Part shown: piece after piece, positions 33,162-42,389 of the stretch | Layout: each line of letters starts with the position of its first letter | Numbering within the stretch: position 1 is the stretch's first letter | Origin: DASRBN01 sp035294305 | GTDB taxonomy: Bacteria; Chloroflexota; Ktedonobacteria; Ktedonobacterales; Ktedonobacteraceae | Direction: 5' to 3' | NCBI GenBank assembly: GCA_035294305.1 | Contig: DATGLD010000048.1 | Span: 372,001-436,000 of the forward strand | Length of the DNA stretch: 64,000 nucleotides | Notes under the pieces: model-generated | Told to the model about the DNA's origin: nothing | Seen by the model: the letters and a program-made list of their open reading frames with translations, nothing else | Databases searched by the model: none | Position numbers and translations under genes: made by a program

Positions 33162-34997
33162 TTACCTGGCTTCACTCATCGTATGACGGAAGCCCATCGC
33201 ATACAATGAGGCGTACATGCCATCGAGTTGTAGCAGCTCTGTGTGCGTGCCTTGCTCAACGATGCGACCATTTTGGAGTACGACGATATTGTCTGCTCCT
33301 TTGATGGTTGAAAGGCGATGCGCGATTACCAGGGCGGTGCGGCCATGGAGCAGGCGACGCAGACCTTGCTGCACCAGCACTTCGGTAAAGGTGTCGATGT
33401 TGGCGGTGGCTTCATCCAGGATCAGGATGCGAGGGTCGGCGAGTAGGGCGCGCGCGAATGAAATCAGCTGGCGCTGGCCTACGCTGAGGTTGCGCCCGCG
33501 CTCGCGAATGATGGTATCGTATCCTTCTGGGAGCTGGATGATGAGGTCGTGTACACCGACGGCCTGGGCGGCGGCCATGACTTCTTCATCGGTGGCTTCG
33601 AGACGACCGTAACGAATGTTGTCACGAATGGTGCCCGTGAACAGAAACGGCTCCTGCAATACTACGCCGATCTGGCTGCGCAGAGAACGCTGTGTTACGT
33701 CGCGAATGTCGTGACCATCGATCAAGATGGCGCCGGATTGTATGTCATAGAAACGCGCTATCAGTCCGGCAATGGTGCTTTTACCGGCGCCGGTTGGCCC
33801 TACGATGGCGACGGTCTGGCCGGCCTTGATGTGCAGGTTCAGATCATGCAACACAGGCAGGTCACGGATGTAGCCGAATTTTACGTGGCGGAATTCCACA
33901 TCGCCTTTTATCTGGGGCAGGTCTTGCGCACCGGGCCTGTCTACAATTTCGACGGGCATGTCCAGAATCTGGAAAATGCGCTCTGCCGCGACTCCGGCGC
34001 GCTGCAACTGTGTGTATTGCTGGCTGATATCGCGAATGGGATCAAAGAAACGGTTGATGTAGAGCGTGAAAGCGACGAGCGTACCAACGGTGAGCGCTCC
34101 ATGCGCTATCTGTATGCCGCCATAGACGACGGTGAGCGCGATTGCCAGAGCGGCCACGACTTCGACGAGCGGCAAGACGAGGGCGGCCACGCGGCTGGCT
34201 TCGAGATTGGTATCGCGGTTATAGGAGTTGAGTTCGTCGAATTCTGCGCGGTTGCGGTCTTCGCGTACCAGGCTTTGAATCACGCGCATGCCGGAGATGT
34301 TCTCCTGCAAGGTGGCGTTGACCATGGAGATGGCGGCGCGTGTGCGGCGGAAGGAACGCTGAGCAAAACGCTGCCAGAAGGCGGCGATGCCGATCATGAC
34401 GGGCAAGACCGTAAAGGCGAGCAATGCCATGATGGCGTTCATCGCCAGCATTGCCGCGATGATGCCGACCAGGGCAACCAGCGAGCCAAGCATGGAGAGC
34501 AATCCCGAACTCAGCATCGATTCCAGCACGTCAATGTCGCTTTGCAGGCGTGACATAACACGCCCGACCTGCGTGCGGTCATAGAAGCCCAGCGAGAGTT
34601 TTTGTAGATGCACGAACATATCGGAACTGAGACGATAGAGTATCTGCTGCCCGACCCATGACATGAACCAGACCTGCCAGTATTGCGCCTGCCACATGGC
34701 AACATTGATCAGCAGCAGAACAATGCCGATAACGGCCAGACCCCTTAAATCATTGTGGCCAATGAATTTGTCGATAGCCACGCCGATCAGGTAGGGATTC
34801 GCAAGGTTCAAGACTGTGTATAGCAGCATCAGGAGGACGCTGCCGATTGTTGCGCGTTTGTGCCGTGCAACGTATGGGCCGAATCGCCCGATGAGATTCC
34901 ACTCGAAGTTGCCTGAGATATTCTCATCTGACCTTTCGAGTGTGTTCTCCTGCCAGAATTTGCTTTGACGGTAAGATGTGTAGGTTTTGAGTTTCAT
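33162..34997 (-). CDS. ABC exporter half-transporter, catalytic-site subunit of a heterodimer
   Basis: 611 residues: six membrane helices (residues ~40-330) and a nucleotide-binding domain with Walker A VGPTGAGKSTIAG, signature NLSVGQRQLISFARAL (non-canonical LSVGQ), Walker B LILDEATANID with the catalytic Glu, and H-loop IAHRLSTI. Its start overlaps the end of the upstream exporter gene by 4 bp. It pairs with that subunit to give one hydrolytic and one degenerate ATP site, as in TM287/288-type multidrug exporters. Substrate unknown. Confidence 0.9.
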   Translation of the reverse strand: MKLKTYTSYRQSKFWQENTLERSDENISGNFEWNLIGRFGPYVARHKRATIGSVLLMLLYTVLNLANPYLIGVAIDKFIGHNDLRGLAVIGIVLLLINVAMWQAQYWQVWFMSWVGQQILYRLSSDMFVHLQKLSLGFYDRTQVGRVMSRLQSDIDVLESMLSSGLLSMLGSLVALVGIIAAMLAMNAIMALLAFTVLPVMIGIAAFWQRFAQRSFRRTRAAISMVNATLQENISGMRVIQSLVREDRNRAEFDELNSYNRDTNLEASRVAALVLPLVEVVAALAIALTVVYGGIQIAHGALTVGTLVAFTLYINRFFDPIRDISQQYTQLQRAGVAAERIFQILDMPVEIVDRPGAQDLPQIKGDVEFRHVKFGYIRDLPVLHDLNLHIKAGQTVAIVGPTGAGKSTIAGLIARFYDIQSGAILIDGHDIRDVTQRSLRSQIGVVLQEPFLFTGTIRDNIRYGRLEATDEEVMAAAQAVGVHDLIIQLPEGYDTIIRERGRNLSVGQRQLISFARALLADPRILILDEATANIDTFTEVLVQQGLRRLLHGRTALVIAHRLSTIKGADNIVVLQNGRIVEQGTHTELLQLDGMYASLYAMGFRHTMSEAR

Positions 34998-36940
34998 CGC
35001 GTGACCTCCTTTCGCTCCTCAGCTGGAGGTATGAGATCGCCGGGTTCAAATTCTCCCGCATCTTCTTCCGCAGCAGGTGGGAAGATGAACAGGTCAGATT
35101 CTGATTCCTCACGCTGTTCCTCGTTCTCCTCGGAGGCTAACAAACGGGCTTCAAACTCTTCCTGCTCGCGCAATTGCAGGTCGTATAACCTGGCATAAGC
35201 TCCACCTTGCGCTAACAAGGTCTCATGGGTGCCGCGTTCAATGATCCTGCCCGCCTCAAGGACGATGATCTGGTCGGCATGCTTGATGGTGCGCACGCGA
35301 GAGGCGACGACAAACGAGGTGCGCCCGCGCATGACGGCATCCAGGGCCTGTTGAATCAGGTACTCGGTCTCCATATCGACGCTGGAGGTCGAATCGTCGA
35401 GAACCAGAATACGCGGGTCTAGCAGGATAGTACGGGCGATGGCGACGCGCTGCTTCTGACCGCCTGAAAGCGTGACGCCGCGCTCGCCGACCCACGTATC
35501 ATAGCCATCGGGCAGGCTGATGGCGAAATCATGGATACGAGCAATCTTCGCCGCCGCGATGATTTCTTCGTCCGTGGCATCGAAACGACCGAAGGCAATG
35601 TTGTCGCGCAAGGTAGCGTTGAAAAGGAAGACGTCCTGCAAGACCAATCCGATGTTGCGGCGCAGGGAGGCCTGCGTTACCGCGCGCACATCGTGTCCAT
35701 CCACCAGAATACGGCCGGCAGTTACGTCATAGAAACGGGGCAACAGGTGCAGAATACTGCTTTTGCCGGAGCCTGTGGCACCCAGAATAGCGATGATCTG
35801 ACCGGGCAGCGCATCAATATTGATATCGTGCAGCACTTCTCGGCCGTTGCCATAGGCGAAAGAGATATGCTCAAATTGTACGTGGCCCTGTATATCTTGT
35901 AGTTCCAGCGCGCCTGGAGCATCAACAATGGCGGGTTCGGTATCCATCACGCTGAAGATGCGCGTGCCGCCGGAGAGGCCTCGCATGAACCATGTCACCA
36001 TAAAACCGAAGGTGCGAACGGGCGTGTTCAATAGCAGCACATAGGATGTGACGGCTACCAGAGTGCCAAGGCTCAACTGGTGGCCGATGGTGGCAACACC
36101 GCCGATCCATACGATCAATACAGTGATGACATTGAGTGCAAGCACCATTAATGGCTGATTCCAGGCCGAGAGCCGCATAGCGCTCAAATTGAGTTCGCGT
36201 AGTTCAAGATTTTTCTTTTCATATTTGGCTATTTCGAAGTCTTCACGTGCGAAGGCTTTGACGACTCGCACACCGCTGAGGCTTTCCTGCATGACAGTAC
36301 CTAACGCGCCGGTTTCGTTTTGCACATCCAGCCAGATTGGTCGCAGGCGGCGGGCAACCTGGAAAGAGAGAAACGCCAGGATTGGTACGCAGAGCATTGT
36401 GACCAGGGCCAGGCGCCAGTCGAGCCGGAACAGGATGATGCTGACAGCACCGAAGGTCACTATTGCTAGCAGACCTCGCAGCAAACCGAGCGGGATAAAG
36501 TTACGCACGGCCTCGATATCAACGGTGAGGCGCGACATCAACTGCCCTGTTTCTGATTCGTCGTGGAACGAGAAGCTGAGCCTTTGCAGGTGGTCATACA
36601 ACTGGTCACGCAGGTCATAGCCTACGAGGCTTGATACGGCCTGTGAGAGGTAGCCCTGGCCGTAGGCGAAGAGGCCACGCAGCGCGCTGGTTGCCAGTAT
36701 AGCGCCCGCGGCCAGCAGCAGGGGGCCAATTTGCCCATTCGCAAAGCCCCTATCGATGATCCAGGCCAACAACCAGGGGACGATCAGCCCAAAGCCGGTC
36801 GCAAGCCCCAGGCAGACAACTGCGCCTATTGAATACAACCAGTGCGGGCGCAGCAGGCCGATGATACGCAGATAGATGCGCAGATTTGATTTCCATGAAT
36901 AAGTAGACACAGCAGGATTGTCCTTTTTCGAAGGAGTCAC
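34994..36940 (-). CDS. ABC exporter half-transporter, degenerate-site subunit of a heterodimer
   Basis: 648 residues: six membrane helices and a nucleotide-binding domain with Walker A LGATGSGKSSILH, canonical signature VTLSGGQKQRVAIART, and Walker B LVLDDSTSSVD in which the catalytic Glu is Asp. The switch region reads VASRVRTI, lacking the usual His. The C-terminal ~40 residues are very Glu-rich. Together with the downstream subunit it forms a heterodimeric exporter. Divergent from the WYL regulator. Confidence 0.9.
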   Translation of the reverse strand: MTPSKKDNPAVSTYSWKSNLRIYLRIIGLLRPHWLYSIGAVVCLGLATGFGLIVPWLLAWIIDRGFANGQIGPLLLAAGAILATSALRGLFAYGQGYLSQAVSSLVGYDLRDQLYDHLQRLSFSFHDESETGQLMSRLTVDIEAVRNFIPLGLLRGLLAIVTFGAVSIILFRLDWRLALVTMLCVPILAFLSFQVARRLRPIWLDVQNETGALGTVMQESLSGVRVVKAFAREDFEIAKYEKKNLELRELNLSAMRLSAWNQPLMVLALNVITVLIVWIGGVATIGHQLSLGTLVAVTSYVLLLNTPVRTFGFMVTWFMRGLSGGTRIFSVMDTEPAIVDAPGALELQDIQGHVQFEHISFAYGNGREVLHDINIDALPGQIIAILGATGSGKSSILHLLPRFYDVTAGRILVDGHDVRAVTQASLRRNIGLVLQDVFLFNATLRDNIAFGRFDATDEEIIAAAKIARIHDFAISLPDGYDTWVGERGVTLSGGQKQRVAIARTILLDPRILVLDDSTSSVDMETEYLIQQALDAVMRGRTSFVVASRVRTIKHADQIIVLEAGRIIERGTHETLLAQGGAYARLYDLQLREQEEFEARLLASEENEEQREESESDLFIFPPAAEEDAGEFEPGDLIPPAEERKEVTR

Positions 36941-37040
36941 ACCGTTTTCCTTTCGGGTCGGGAAGATTGCATAGCTAAGAATACCTGTTGAACTTTTCCA
37001 ATCGAATCTCAGAATGAAGACTATCCCTACAGGACGAAGA

Positions 37041-37205
37041 GGGATTCCCTTACATGTATAGGTTGTTATAACGTCCAGTTTCAGGGCCTGTCATGCTGAG
37101 CGCAGCGGGGAATCCACGCGCTACCAGAGATTCTTCGCTGCGCTCAGCATGACAGGCCAGGATCGCTGCCAGCAAAAAACCTACACGTGTAAGGGAGGGG
37201 TTCCC
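37041..37205. repeat. Nested inverted-repeat element (MITE-like)
   Basis: Outer imperfect inverted repeats: 37041-37064 (CCCTTACATGTATAGGTT at its inner part) against 37178-37205 (AACCTACACGTGTAAGGG). Inside is a perfect 23-bp-arm palindrome, 37085-37107 with 37136-37158 (GGCCTGTCATGCTGAGCGCA...). No coding capacity. Lies between the exporter and WYL genes. Confidence 0.6.
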
Positions 37206-37247
37206 CGATTCGGTTAGTAAAATTCAGTAGGTTATGAAAGTATATAG

Positions 37248-37273
37248 TATAATAGCTGACAACTGGTTGTCAG
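37248..37273 (+). promoter_or_regulatory. -10 box with overlapping palindromic operator candidate
   Basis: TATAAT (37248-37253) followed at once by the perfect palindrome CTGACAAC-TG-GTTGTCAG (37256-37273), well placed for autorepression of the WYL regulator. A T-rich stretch follows, so a weak terminator hairpin is an alternative reading. Confidence 0.5.
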
Positions 37274-37337
37274 TCTTTTTTAATTTCTCCTGGATTTGCC
37301 AGGAGATTGCGTGTGATCTTATCTGGTAAATGTGATT

Positions 37338-38321
37338 ATGCAGAAGTCCGAACGCTTGATGGCTATTACCTTACTACTTCATGCGCGGGGTAAAATGACT
37401 GCCAGGCGCCTCGCCGAAATTCTGGGGGTCTCAACGCGCACCATTTATCGCGACATAGACATATTATCGCTGGCGCATGTGCCGGTGTCGATGGACTATG
37501 GGCCAGGAGGCGGCTATTACCTGCCTGACGGCTACCATTTCGAATCGGCGATCTTCACGCGTGAGGAGGCGGTTTCACTGGTATTGAGTGCGGATATGGC
37601 CGGTAATTATAGCCTGTTTGCCGATGATGACGGGTTACAACGCGCGCTTTTAAAATTGGAGGCGGCGTTGCCCGAGGAGTATCGTGTCGATGTGAAGGCG
37701 GCCAGGGAACGGATTCTGTTCGATACGTCTGCCTGGTATGAGAGTTCGACATCTTCTGCCGTCTACCTTGAGGAGATACGGCTGGCGATACTCGGTTCTT
37801 GCCGGCTGCAGGTGCTCTATCCGCAGCCATGTCAACCTTCATCATTGGAATGGATGAGGGTCGATCCTTATGGGCTGGTTTACAAGGGGCTGTCGCGTCG
37901 TCATGCGCGCACGGGCATCTGGTATTTTGTGGGCTTTTGTCATGGTTGCCAGGATTTTCATACGTACCGGGTGAGTTCCATCGAAGACCTGAAAGTATGC
38001 GAGGAGAAGATGACGAGACAAGCCGATTTTGACCTGCGAATGTACTGGCAGGAGACCCGCAGGCATATCGAGGAGCAGATGCAGCCGGTTGTTTTAAAGT
38101 TGCGAGTTCAGTCATCGGCCCGTTCCGCTTTGCGTGGTGACTACAGCGTATTGGATGAAGAGGCGGATGGCAGTGTGGTAGTACATGTCAATATGGAATC
38201 GCTGGAAGAGGCGGTTTCTTATGCGCTTTCCCTGGGATCGGAGGCCCGGGTGCTCAGCCCCAGGCAGGTACGCGAAAAAATAGCCGCTACTGTGCAGGCA
38301 ATAGCGGCTTTGTACGACTGA
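37338..38321 (+). CDS. HTH-WYL transcriptional regulator (YafY type)
   Basis: 327 residues. N-terminal winged HTH: SERLMAITLLLHARGKMTAR, RLAEILGVSTRTIYRDIDIL, then GPGGGYYLPDGY. The WYL domain includes MRVDPYGLVYKGLSRRHARTG and WYFVGFCH, and a WCX-like C-terminal domain follows. WYL regulators bind small ligands or nucleic acids. Its position divergent to the ABC exporter suggests it controls that exporter. ATG 37338 is preferred over GTG 37332 on general codon preference; neither has a strong ribosome-binding site. Confidence 0.88.
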   Translation: MQKSERLMAITLLLHARGKMTARRLAEILGVSTRTIYRDIDILSLAHVPVSMDYGPGGGYYLPDGYHFESAIFTREEAVSLVLSADMAGNYSLFADDDGLQRALLKLEAALPEEYRVDVKAARERILFDTSAWYESSTSSAVYLEEIRLAILGSCRLQVLYPQPCQPSSLEWMRVDPYGLVYKGLSRRHARTGIWYFVGFCHGCQDFHTYRVSSIEDLKVCEEKMTRQADFDLRMYWQETRRHIEEQMQPVVLKLRVQSSARSALRGDYSVLDEEADGSVVVHVNMESLEEAVSYALSLGSEARVLSPRQVREKIAATVQAIAALYD

Positions 38322-38323
38322 CG

Positions 38324-39502
38324 TTATTTTTGGGCAACCGCTGCTTCTTTTTGCACAACTACTTTTTGCTCGAGTTGCTTCTTTTGCCGGGCTGTTTGCC
38401 TGCCAAAGGCGACCATGAAAAGGATGAAGCCAAAGACCAGGATGCTGAAGAGGCTAATTGAGCGGTCAAGCAGGATGGCGGCGGCGGCAAGGCTCAAGGT
38501 GTTGGGATGGAAGAGGGCAATCATGGCAAGCATGCCCCCTTCGACCAACCCGACGCCACCGGCGGTGAAAGGCACGATGGTGAGCAATGACTCGCCAAGG
38601 GCGATGAAGAGCGAGGCGACAAAGATTTGCCCGATATTGCCATTAAACAGGTGCAGGGCCAGCGCGACAAAAAAGAAACGCAGCGCTTCGCACGACCAGA
38701 CGGCGACGGTCAGTCCTGTTAGAGCGGGTACACGTTTAAATGAGCCGAGCGTACCCTCCTGAAAGTGATGGTAGTGTCCACGAAAGCGCTCGGGCACCAT
38801 TCTTCCGATATAGGTGCGGAACAGTCGCAGCGCGATCAAACTTACAATGCCAACCATAACCAGCGCCAGCGTGGCATACAAGCCAAAACGCAGCTGTGTG
38901 GGTATGTTTTCGTGCAGACTGATGATGGCCGCCGGGATGAAGAGGAGCAGCAACACGATAAAATCGAGCAGGCGCTCCGCTAATACGGTGCCAAATGTGC
39001 GTGTTGCGGATACTCCAGCTTCTTGCCGCAGGAGATAAGCGCGATATAATTCACCCAATCTGGCAGGGACAACCACGTTGGCAAAGAAAGACAGGTAAAT
39101 GATTTCCAAAAGCTTCGAGAAACCGGGTAGTTTGACGCCATTGGCGCGTGTAAAGCCGGCATTTACCAGCAGCATCTTCCAACGCACGGTTCTAATTGGA
39201 AACGAGAGATAGTAGACAAAAAACGCTACCAGGTAGAAGAGCAGGTTGGCCGAGCGTACCGTATCCCAGGTCTGCTGGGGATCAATGTTTTCCTTATGAA
39301 CAACATACACGAGGGAAGCAATGACGATAATCAAGGGTACGATTGTACGCCAGTTCAGCAGCCGCTTCCCCAGCGATAACTGATCGCGTGTGATTTCTGG
39401 CTCCCCGCCTGCCTCTTGTGGCCGGAGAAGTTCGGACTTTTTTTCCTCTATATCTTCGGGCTGATTTTGTTCAGATGCACTACTCTTATCAGACGTAATC
39501 AA
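38324..39502 (-). CDS. YbhN/UPF0104 family lipid flippase-like membrane protein
   Basis: About 392 residues: an acidic cytoplasmic N-terminus and 7-8 membrane helices with SFFANVVVPARLGELYRAYLL, typical of the lysylphosphatidylglycerol-synthase transmembrane/YbhN family. C-terminal Lys/Gln-rich tail. I favour the TTG at 39502 because GGAGG stands 6 nt before it; an ATG at 39514 would put that site inside the coding sequence. Located beside surface-polysaccharide genes, it may move lipid-linked intermediates. Confidence 0.75.
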   Translation of the reverse strand: MITSDKSSASEQNQPEDIEEKKSELLRPQEAGGEPEITRDQLSLGKRLLNWRTIVPLIIVIASLVYVVHKENIDPQQTWDTVRSANLLFYLVAFFVYYLSFPIRTVRWKMLLVNAGFTRANGVKLPGFSKLLEIIYLSFFANVVVPARLGELYRAYLLRQEAGVSATRTFGTVLAERLLDFIVLLLLFIPAAIISLHENIPTQLRFGLYATLALVMVGIVSLIALRLFRTYIGRMVPERFRGHYHHFQEGTLGSFKRVPALTGLTVAVWSCEALRFFFVALALHLFNGNIGQIFVASLFIALGESLLTIVPFTAGGVGLVEGGMLAMIALFHPNTLSLAAAAILLDRSISLFSILVFGFILFMVAFGRQTARQKKQLEQKVVVQKEAAVAQK

Positions 39503-39520
39503 AAAAACCTCCATTGCCGC

Positions 39521-41164
39521 TTAATCCATTGGCGCGGGCGTTACTCTCTCTAGACGGATAAGCGCGATGAGTAGTAACGCAATCAGACTTGTTAAACTAT
39601 GAACATAGAGATCATCAACGATGTTATGTACGCAAACCGTCAGAAGAGCGGCGAAGAGGCCAATAGCTAAGGCTCTATCGTTCGCGAGGCGGCTGATAAT
39701 CTCAAAACGATTTTGCCGCTGGTAATGTTGCAACATCCTGATGGGATGCAAGAGTAAGGCCAGCTTATTGCGAGTTCCCAGAGGAGCCTCGATTGTTGAC
39801 CTGGTTGCCGGCACCTCAGTTTTTGTGCGGGCATACTTTCTAGATATATTACGAACTACCCCTCCCGCAGCGATGAAAGTCGCGAGCAAGAAGAGGATAT
39901 AGACGATCAATCCTATTGAACCGGTTTCAGCAGCGATATTGATGTAATAGTTGTGAGCATGGCCCAGAGGATTGGTGAAGATAGTAATAAAGTACTGTGG
40001 GTAGGCATCGGGATAGTTGCCAATGCCGACACCGAGGATAGGATGAGCAAAGTACATGTGCAGGCCGGCGATCCAATGCGCCAGGCGTTCAGCCGTAGAA
40101 TAATCCTGGGCGGTGGGCTGCGTCAAAGATATTTGTACCAGGCCCAGTATGTGCAAGATTGGATTGAAAATGGTGAGGGGAACCAGGCCGGCCAGTAATG
40201 CTTCAACAAACGCAAAGATGGCAAGAATTCCAACGCGCATGAGGATGCGTATGCGGGGCATACCGGCCAGGATGATGAAGACGAGGGCGGCGGCAAGCGC
40301 CATTTCTCCACCGCGCGATTGCGTCAGGTACACGACGATGCCCAGTAGAATGGTGGCAATGCCGGCCAGGACGCGAGTCAGCCAACCACGGCCCAGTAAT
40401 GCCACCGCCAGGACAATGCTCAGAGGCATATTAATGTAGCCGGCGAAAGGGTTGGGCTGATCGAATGTGCCATAGACACGCAGGCTGGCATCGCGCACAA
40501 ATGCTTCTGGCCCGATATTGTACAGGTACTGAATATAGCCATAAAAGGCCTGCGAGAGAGCGGCCAGGCAGATGAGAACGATTATCGTCCAGAGCTGGCG
40601 ACGGGTACGAATATATTGGGCGCCTATCACCAGGACGACGAGAAATTCCAGCCATTTGCTGATCTCTTTCAGGCTGTCGCTTTTGTTCAGCGCAGCCCCC
40701 ACAGAGAGAAACATCACGCCGAGGAGAGCCAATGTTGCCAGCGCAAGGTATGCGGGGATGTGTGGAAGTGTGCGGTCCCGCGGACCCGCCATGTAGGAGG
40801 GGAGCGCATAACTTAGAAGCCAGCCAGCCGCCAGCAATGCGACGAGGATGTCCGCGCTATCCACGCGCAGTCCGCCGAGGGTGATGTAGTCGAGTGAGCC
40901 CCACGGAATGGCTACTGGGAGAAGATAGAGCGCTATTCGCGGGCGCAGGATGGCCCAGACCAGCACGACAAGATAGAGCGGCAAACGGATATTCCAGGGG
41001 GCAGGAGGGGCGAGTAAGAGAAAGATGACAAGAAAGGCCCCTATCAAACCAACCAGATTTGGCGTTGTGATATGCTGCCTGAGTCCATCGAAAGTCATAC
41101 TGGCTCGGGCAGACGCTAAAGGACGATTAGCTCTATCGATGCCACCGGTACCAGGAATATTCAT
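39521..41164 (-). CDS. O-antigen ligase/polymerase family membrane protein
   Basis: 547 residues with about 12 membrane helices. Wzy_C/O-antigen ligase signature in the large periplasmic loop: HPILGVGIGNYPDAYPQY then NPLGHAHNYYINIAAETGS, including the conserved His-Asn pair. Transfers or polymerises glycans on the outer face of the membrane. In a co-directional group with the SDR upstream and the YbhN-like gene downstream. Chloroflexota generally lack LPS, so the acceptor is probably another glycolipid or protein. Confidence 0.85.
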   Translation of the reverse strand: MNIPGTGGIDRANRPLASARASMTFDGLRQHITTPNLVGLIGAFLVIFLLLAPPAPWNIRLPLYLVVLVWAILRPRIALYLLPVAIPWGSLDYITLGGLRVDSADILVALLAAGWLLSYALPSYMAGPRDRTLPHIPAYLALATLALLGVMFLSVGAALNKSDSLKEISKWLEFLVVLVIGAQYIRTRRQLWTIIVLICLAALSQAFYGYIQYLYNIGPEAFVRDASLRVYGTFDQPNPFAGYINMPLSIVLAVALLGRGWLTRVLAGIATILLGIVVYLTQSRGGEMALAAALVFIILAGMPRIRILMRVGILAIFAFVEALLAGLVPLTIFNPILHILGLVQISLTQPTAQDYSTAERLAHWIAGLHMYFAHPILGVGIGNYPDAYPQYFITIFTNPLGHAHNYYINIAAETGSIGLIVYILFLLATFIAAGGVVRNISRKYARTKTEVPATRSTIEAPLGTRNKLALLLHPIRMLQHYQRQNRFEIISRLANDRALAIGLFAALLTVCVHNIVDDLYVHSLTSLIALLLIALIRLERVTPAPMD

Positions 41165-41198
41165 GGATATTATTTTCTATGTTGATTGCAGGTAAGAA

Positions 41199-42149
41199 CT
41201 ACGACACCGTCGATAAAAAGGTTCTCTGGTTACTGAACCATTCGATGGTACGGCGCAGGCCCTCCTCCATGCTGACTTTGAAATGCCAACCGAGCACACG
41301 TTCGGCTTTTGAGATATCGGGGCGGCGGCGCTCGGGATCATCCACCCGCGCGGGTTCGTAGATAATTTCAGACGAAGCCTCGCAGAGGCGGATAATGGTC
41401 TGGGCATATTCATACACGGTATGTTCTTCCGTATTGCCAAGGTTAAATAGTTCGCCCGTGGTCTGAGGCTTGAACATGGCCAGAAGAAGGCCATCGACCA
41501 GGTCGCTTACATAGCAGATACTGCGAGTTTTGGTACCGTCACCGTAAATAGTGAGCGGTTTATCTTGCAATGCCTGGGTGATGAAATTCGGTATCATCCG
41601 GCCATCATTGGCCTGGCTATTCGGGCCATAGGTATTAAAAATACGCACGATGCGGGCATCGACATGGTATTGCCTGACATATTCCATGGTTAGCGTCTCG
41701 CCGAGGCGTTTGCTCTCATCATAGCAGGCTCGCGGCCCGACCGGATTGACATTGCCCCAATACTCTTCCGTCTGGGGATGTACGAGCGGATCTCCGTAGG
41801 CCTCGGAGGTTGAGGAAAACAGGAATCTGGCGTTTTGCCTGCGGGCCTGCTCCAGCATCTGGTATGTGCCCTGGCTGTTCACGAGGATGGTGGCAATCGG
41901 GTTTTCCAGGTAGCCAACCGGGCTGGCGGGACTGGCCAGGTGAAAAATAGCATCTGCTTCAAAGGTAAAGGGTTGCGTTACATCTTGCAATAAAAAGCGG
42001 AATTGGGGGTTTTCGAGCAAGGGCTGAATATTGGATTTTGAACCGGTGATGAGATTATCAACACAAAGGACGCTGTGTCCTTCTTGTAAGAGACGAGCGC
42101 AAAGATGGGAGCCAATAAAGCCTGCTCCTCCTGTAACAACAACTTTCAA
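41199..42149 (-). CDS. NAD-dependent sugar-nucleotide epimerase/decarboxylase, UDP-xylose synthase-like
   Basis: 316 residues, extended SDR. TGGAGFIGSHLCARLLQEGH, HLASPASPVGYLENPIATI, SSTSEAYGDPLVHPQ and YDESKR (catalytic Tyr-x3-Lys) match UDP-glucuronate decarboxylases closely, followed by RIFNTYGPN and RSICYVSDLVDGL. It would supply UDP-xylose for surface glycans. Head of the three-gene envelope group. Confidence 0.88.
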   Translation of the reverse strand: MKVVVTGGAGFIGSHLCARLLQEGHSVLCVDNLITGSKSNIQPLLENPQFRFLLQDVTQPFTFEADAIFHLASPASPVGYLENPIATILVNSQGTYQMLEQARRQNARFLFSSTSEAYGDPLVHPQTEEYWGNVNPVGPRACYDESKRLGETLTMEYVRQYHVDARIVRIFNTYGPNSQANDGRMIPNFITQALQDKPLTIYGDGTKTRSICYVSDLVDGLLLAMFKPQTTGELFNLGNTEEHTVYEYAQTIIRLCEASSEIIYEPARVDDPERRRPDISKAERVLGWHFKVSMEEGLRRTIEWFSNQRTFLSTVS

Positions 42150-42348
42150 GAATTGAACCTCCAGATTCGTTAGAATGCTTCTCTAGTCGCATGCAGGATA
42201 CCATATTGAACAAGATTAGGGAAGATAAGACCCTTTTGTCGCTTCTCTTGCGAGACGGTTTCAATTATCGTATTGTATTGCCAAACGATTCGCACCTATC
42301 ATAGTAACGGCTTTAGGAAACCAGAACGACCTCCTTAATTTGATCGGG

Positions 42349-42380
42349 AAGGGCGACCTCCAGGGTCGCCCTTACAAGGG
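42349..42380 (+). repeat. Family-B repeat forming a hairpin before the OCD-family gene
   Basis: GGGCGACC-TCCA-GGGTCGCCC followed by TTACAAGGGAG. The last bases of the unit provide the ribosome-binding site for the next start codon. Confidence 0.6.
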
Positions 42381-42389
42381 AGCATTTTT

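Noticed and set aside
33549..34553. 334-codon open frame on the plus strand
   Set aside because: Antisense of the ABC exporter gene; composition typical of a mirror frame.
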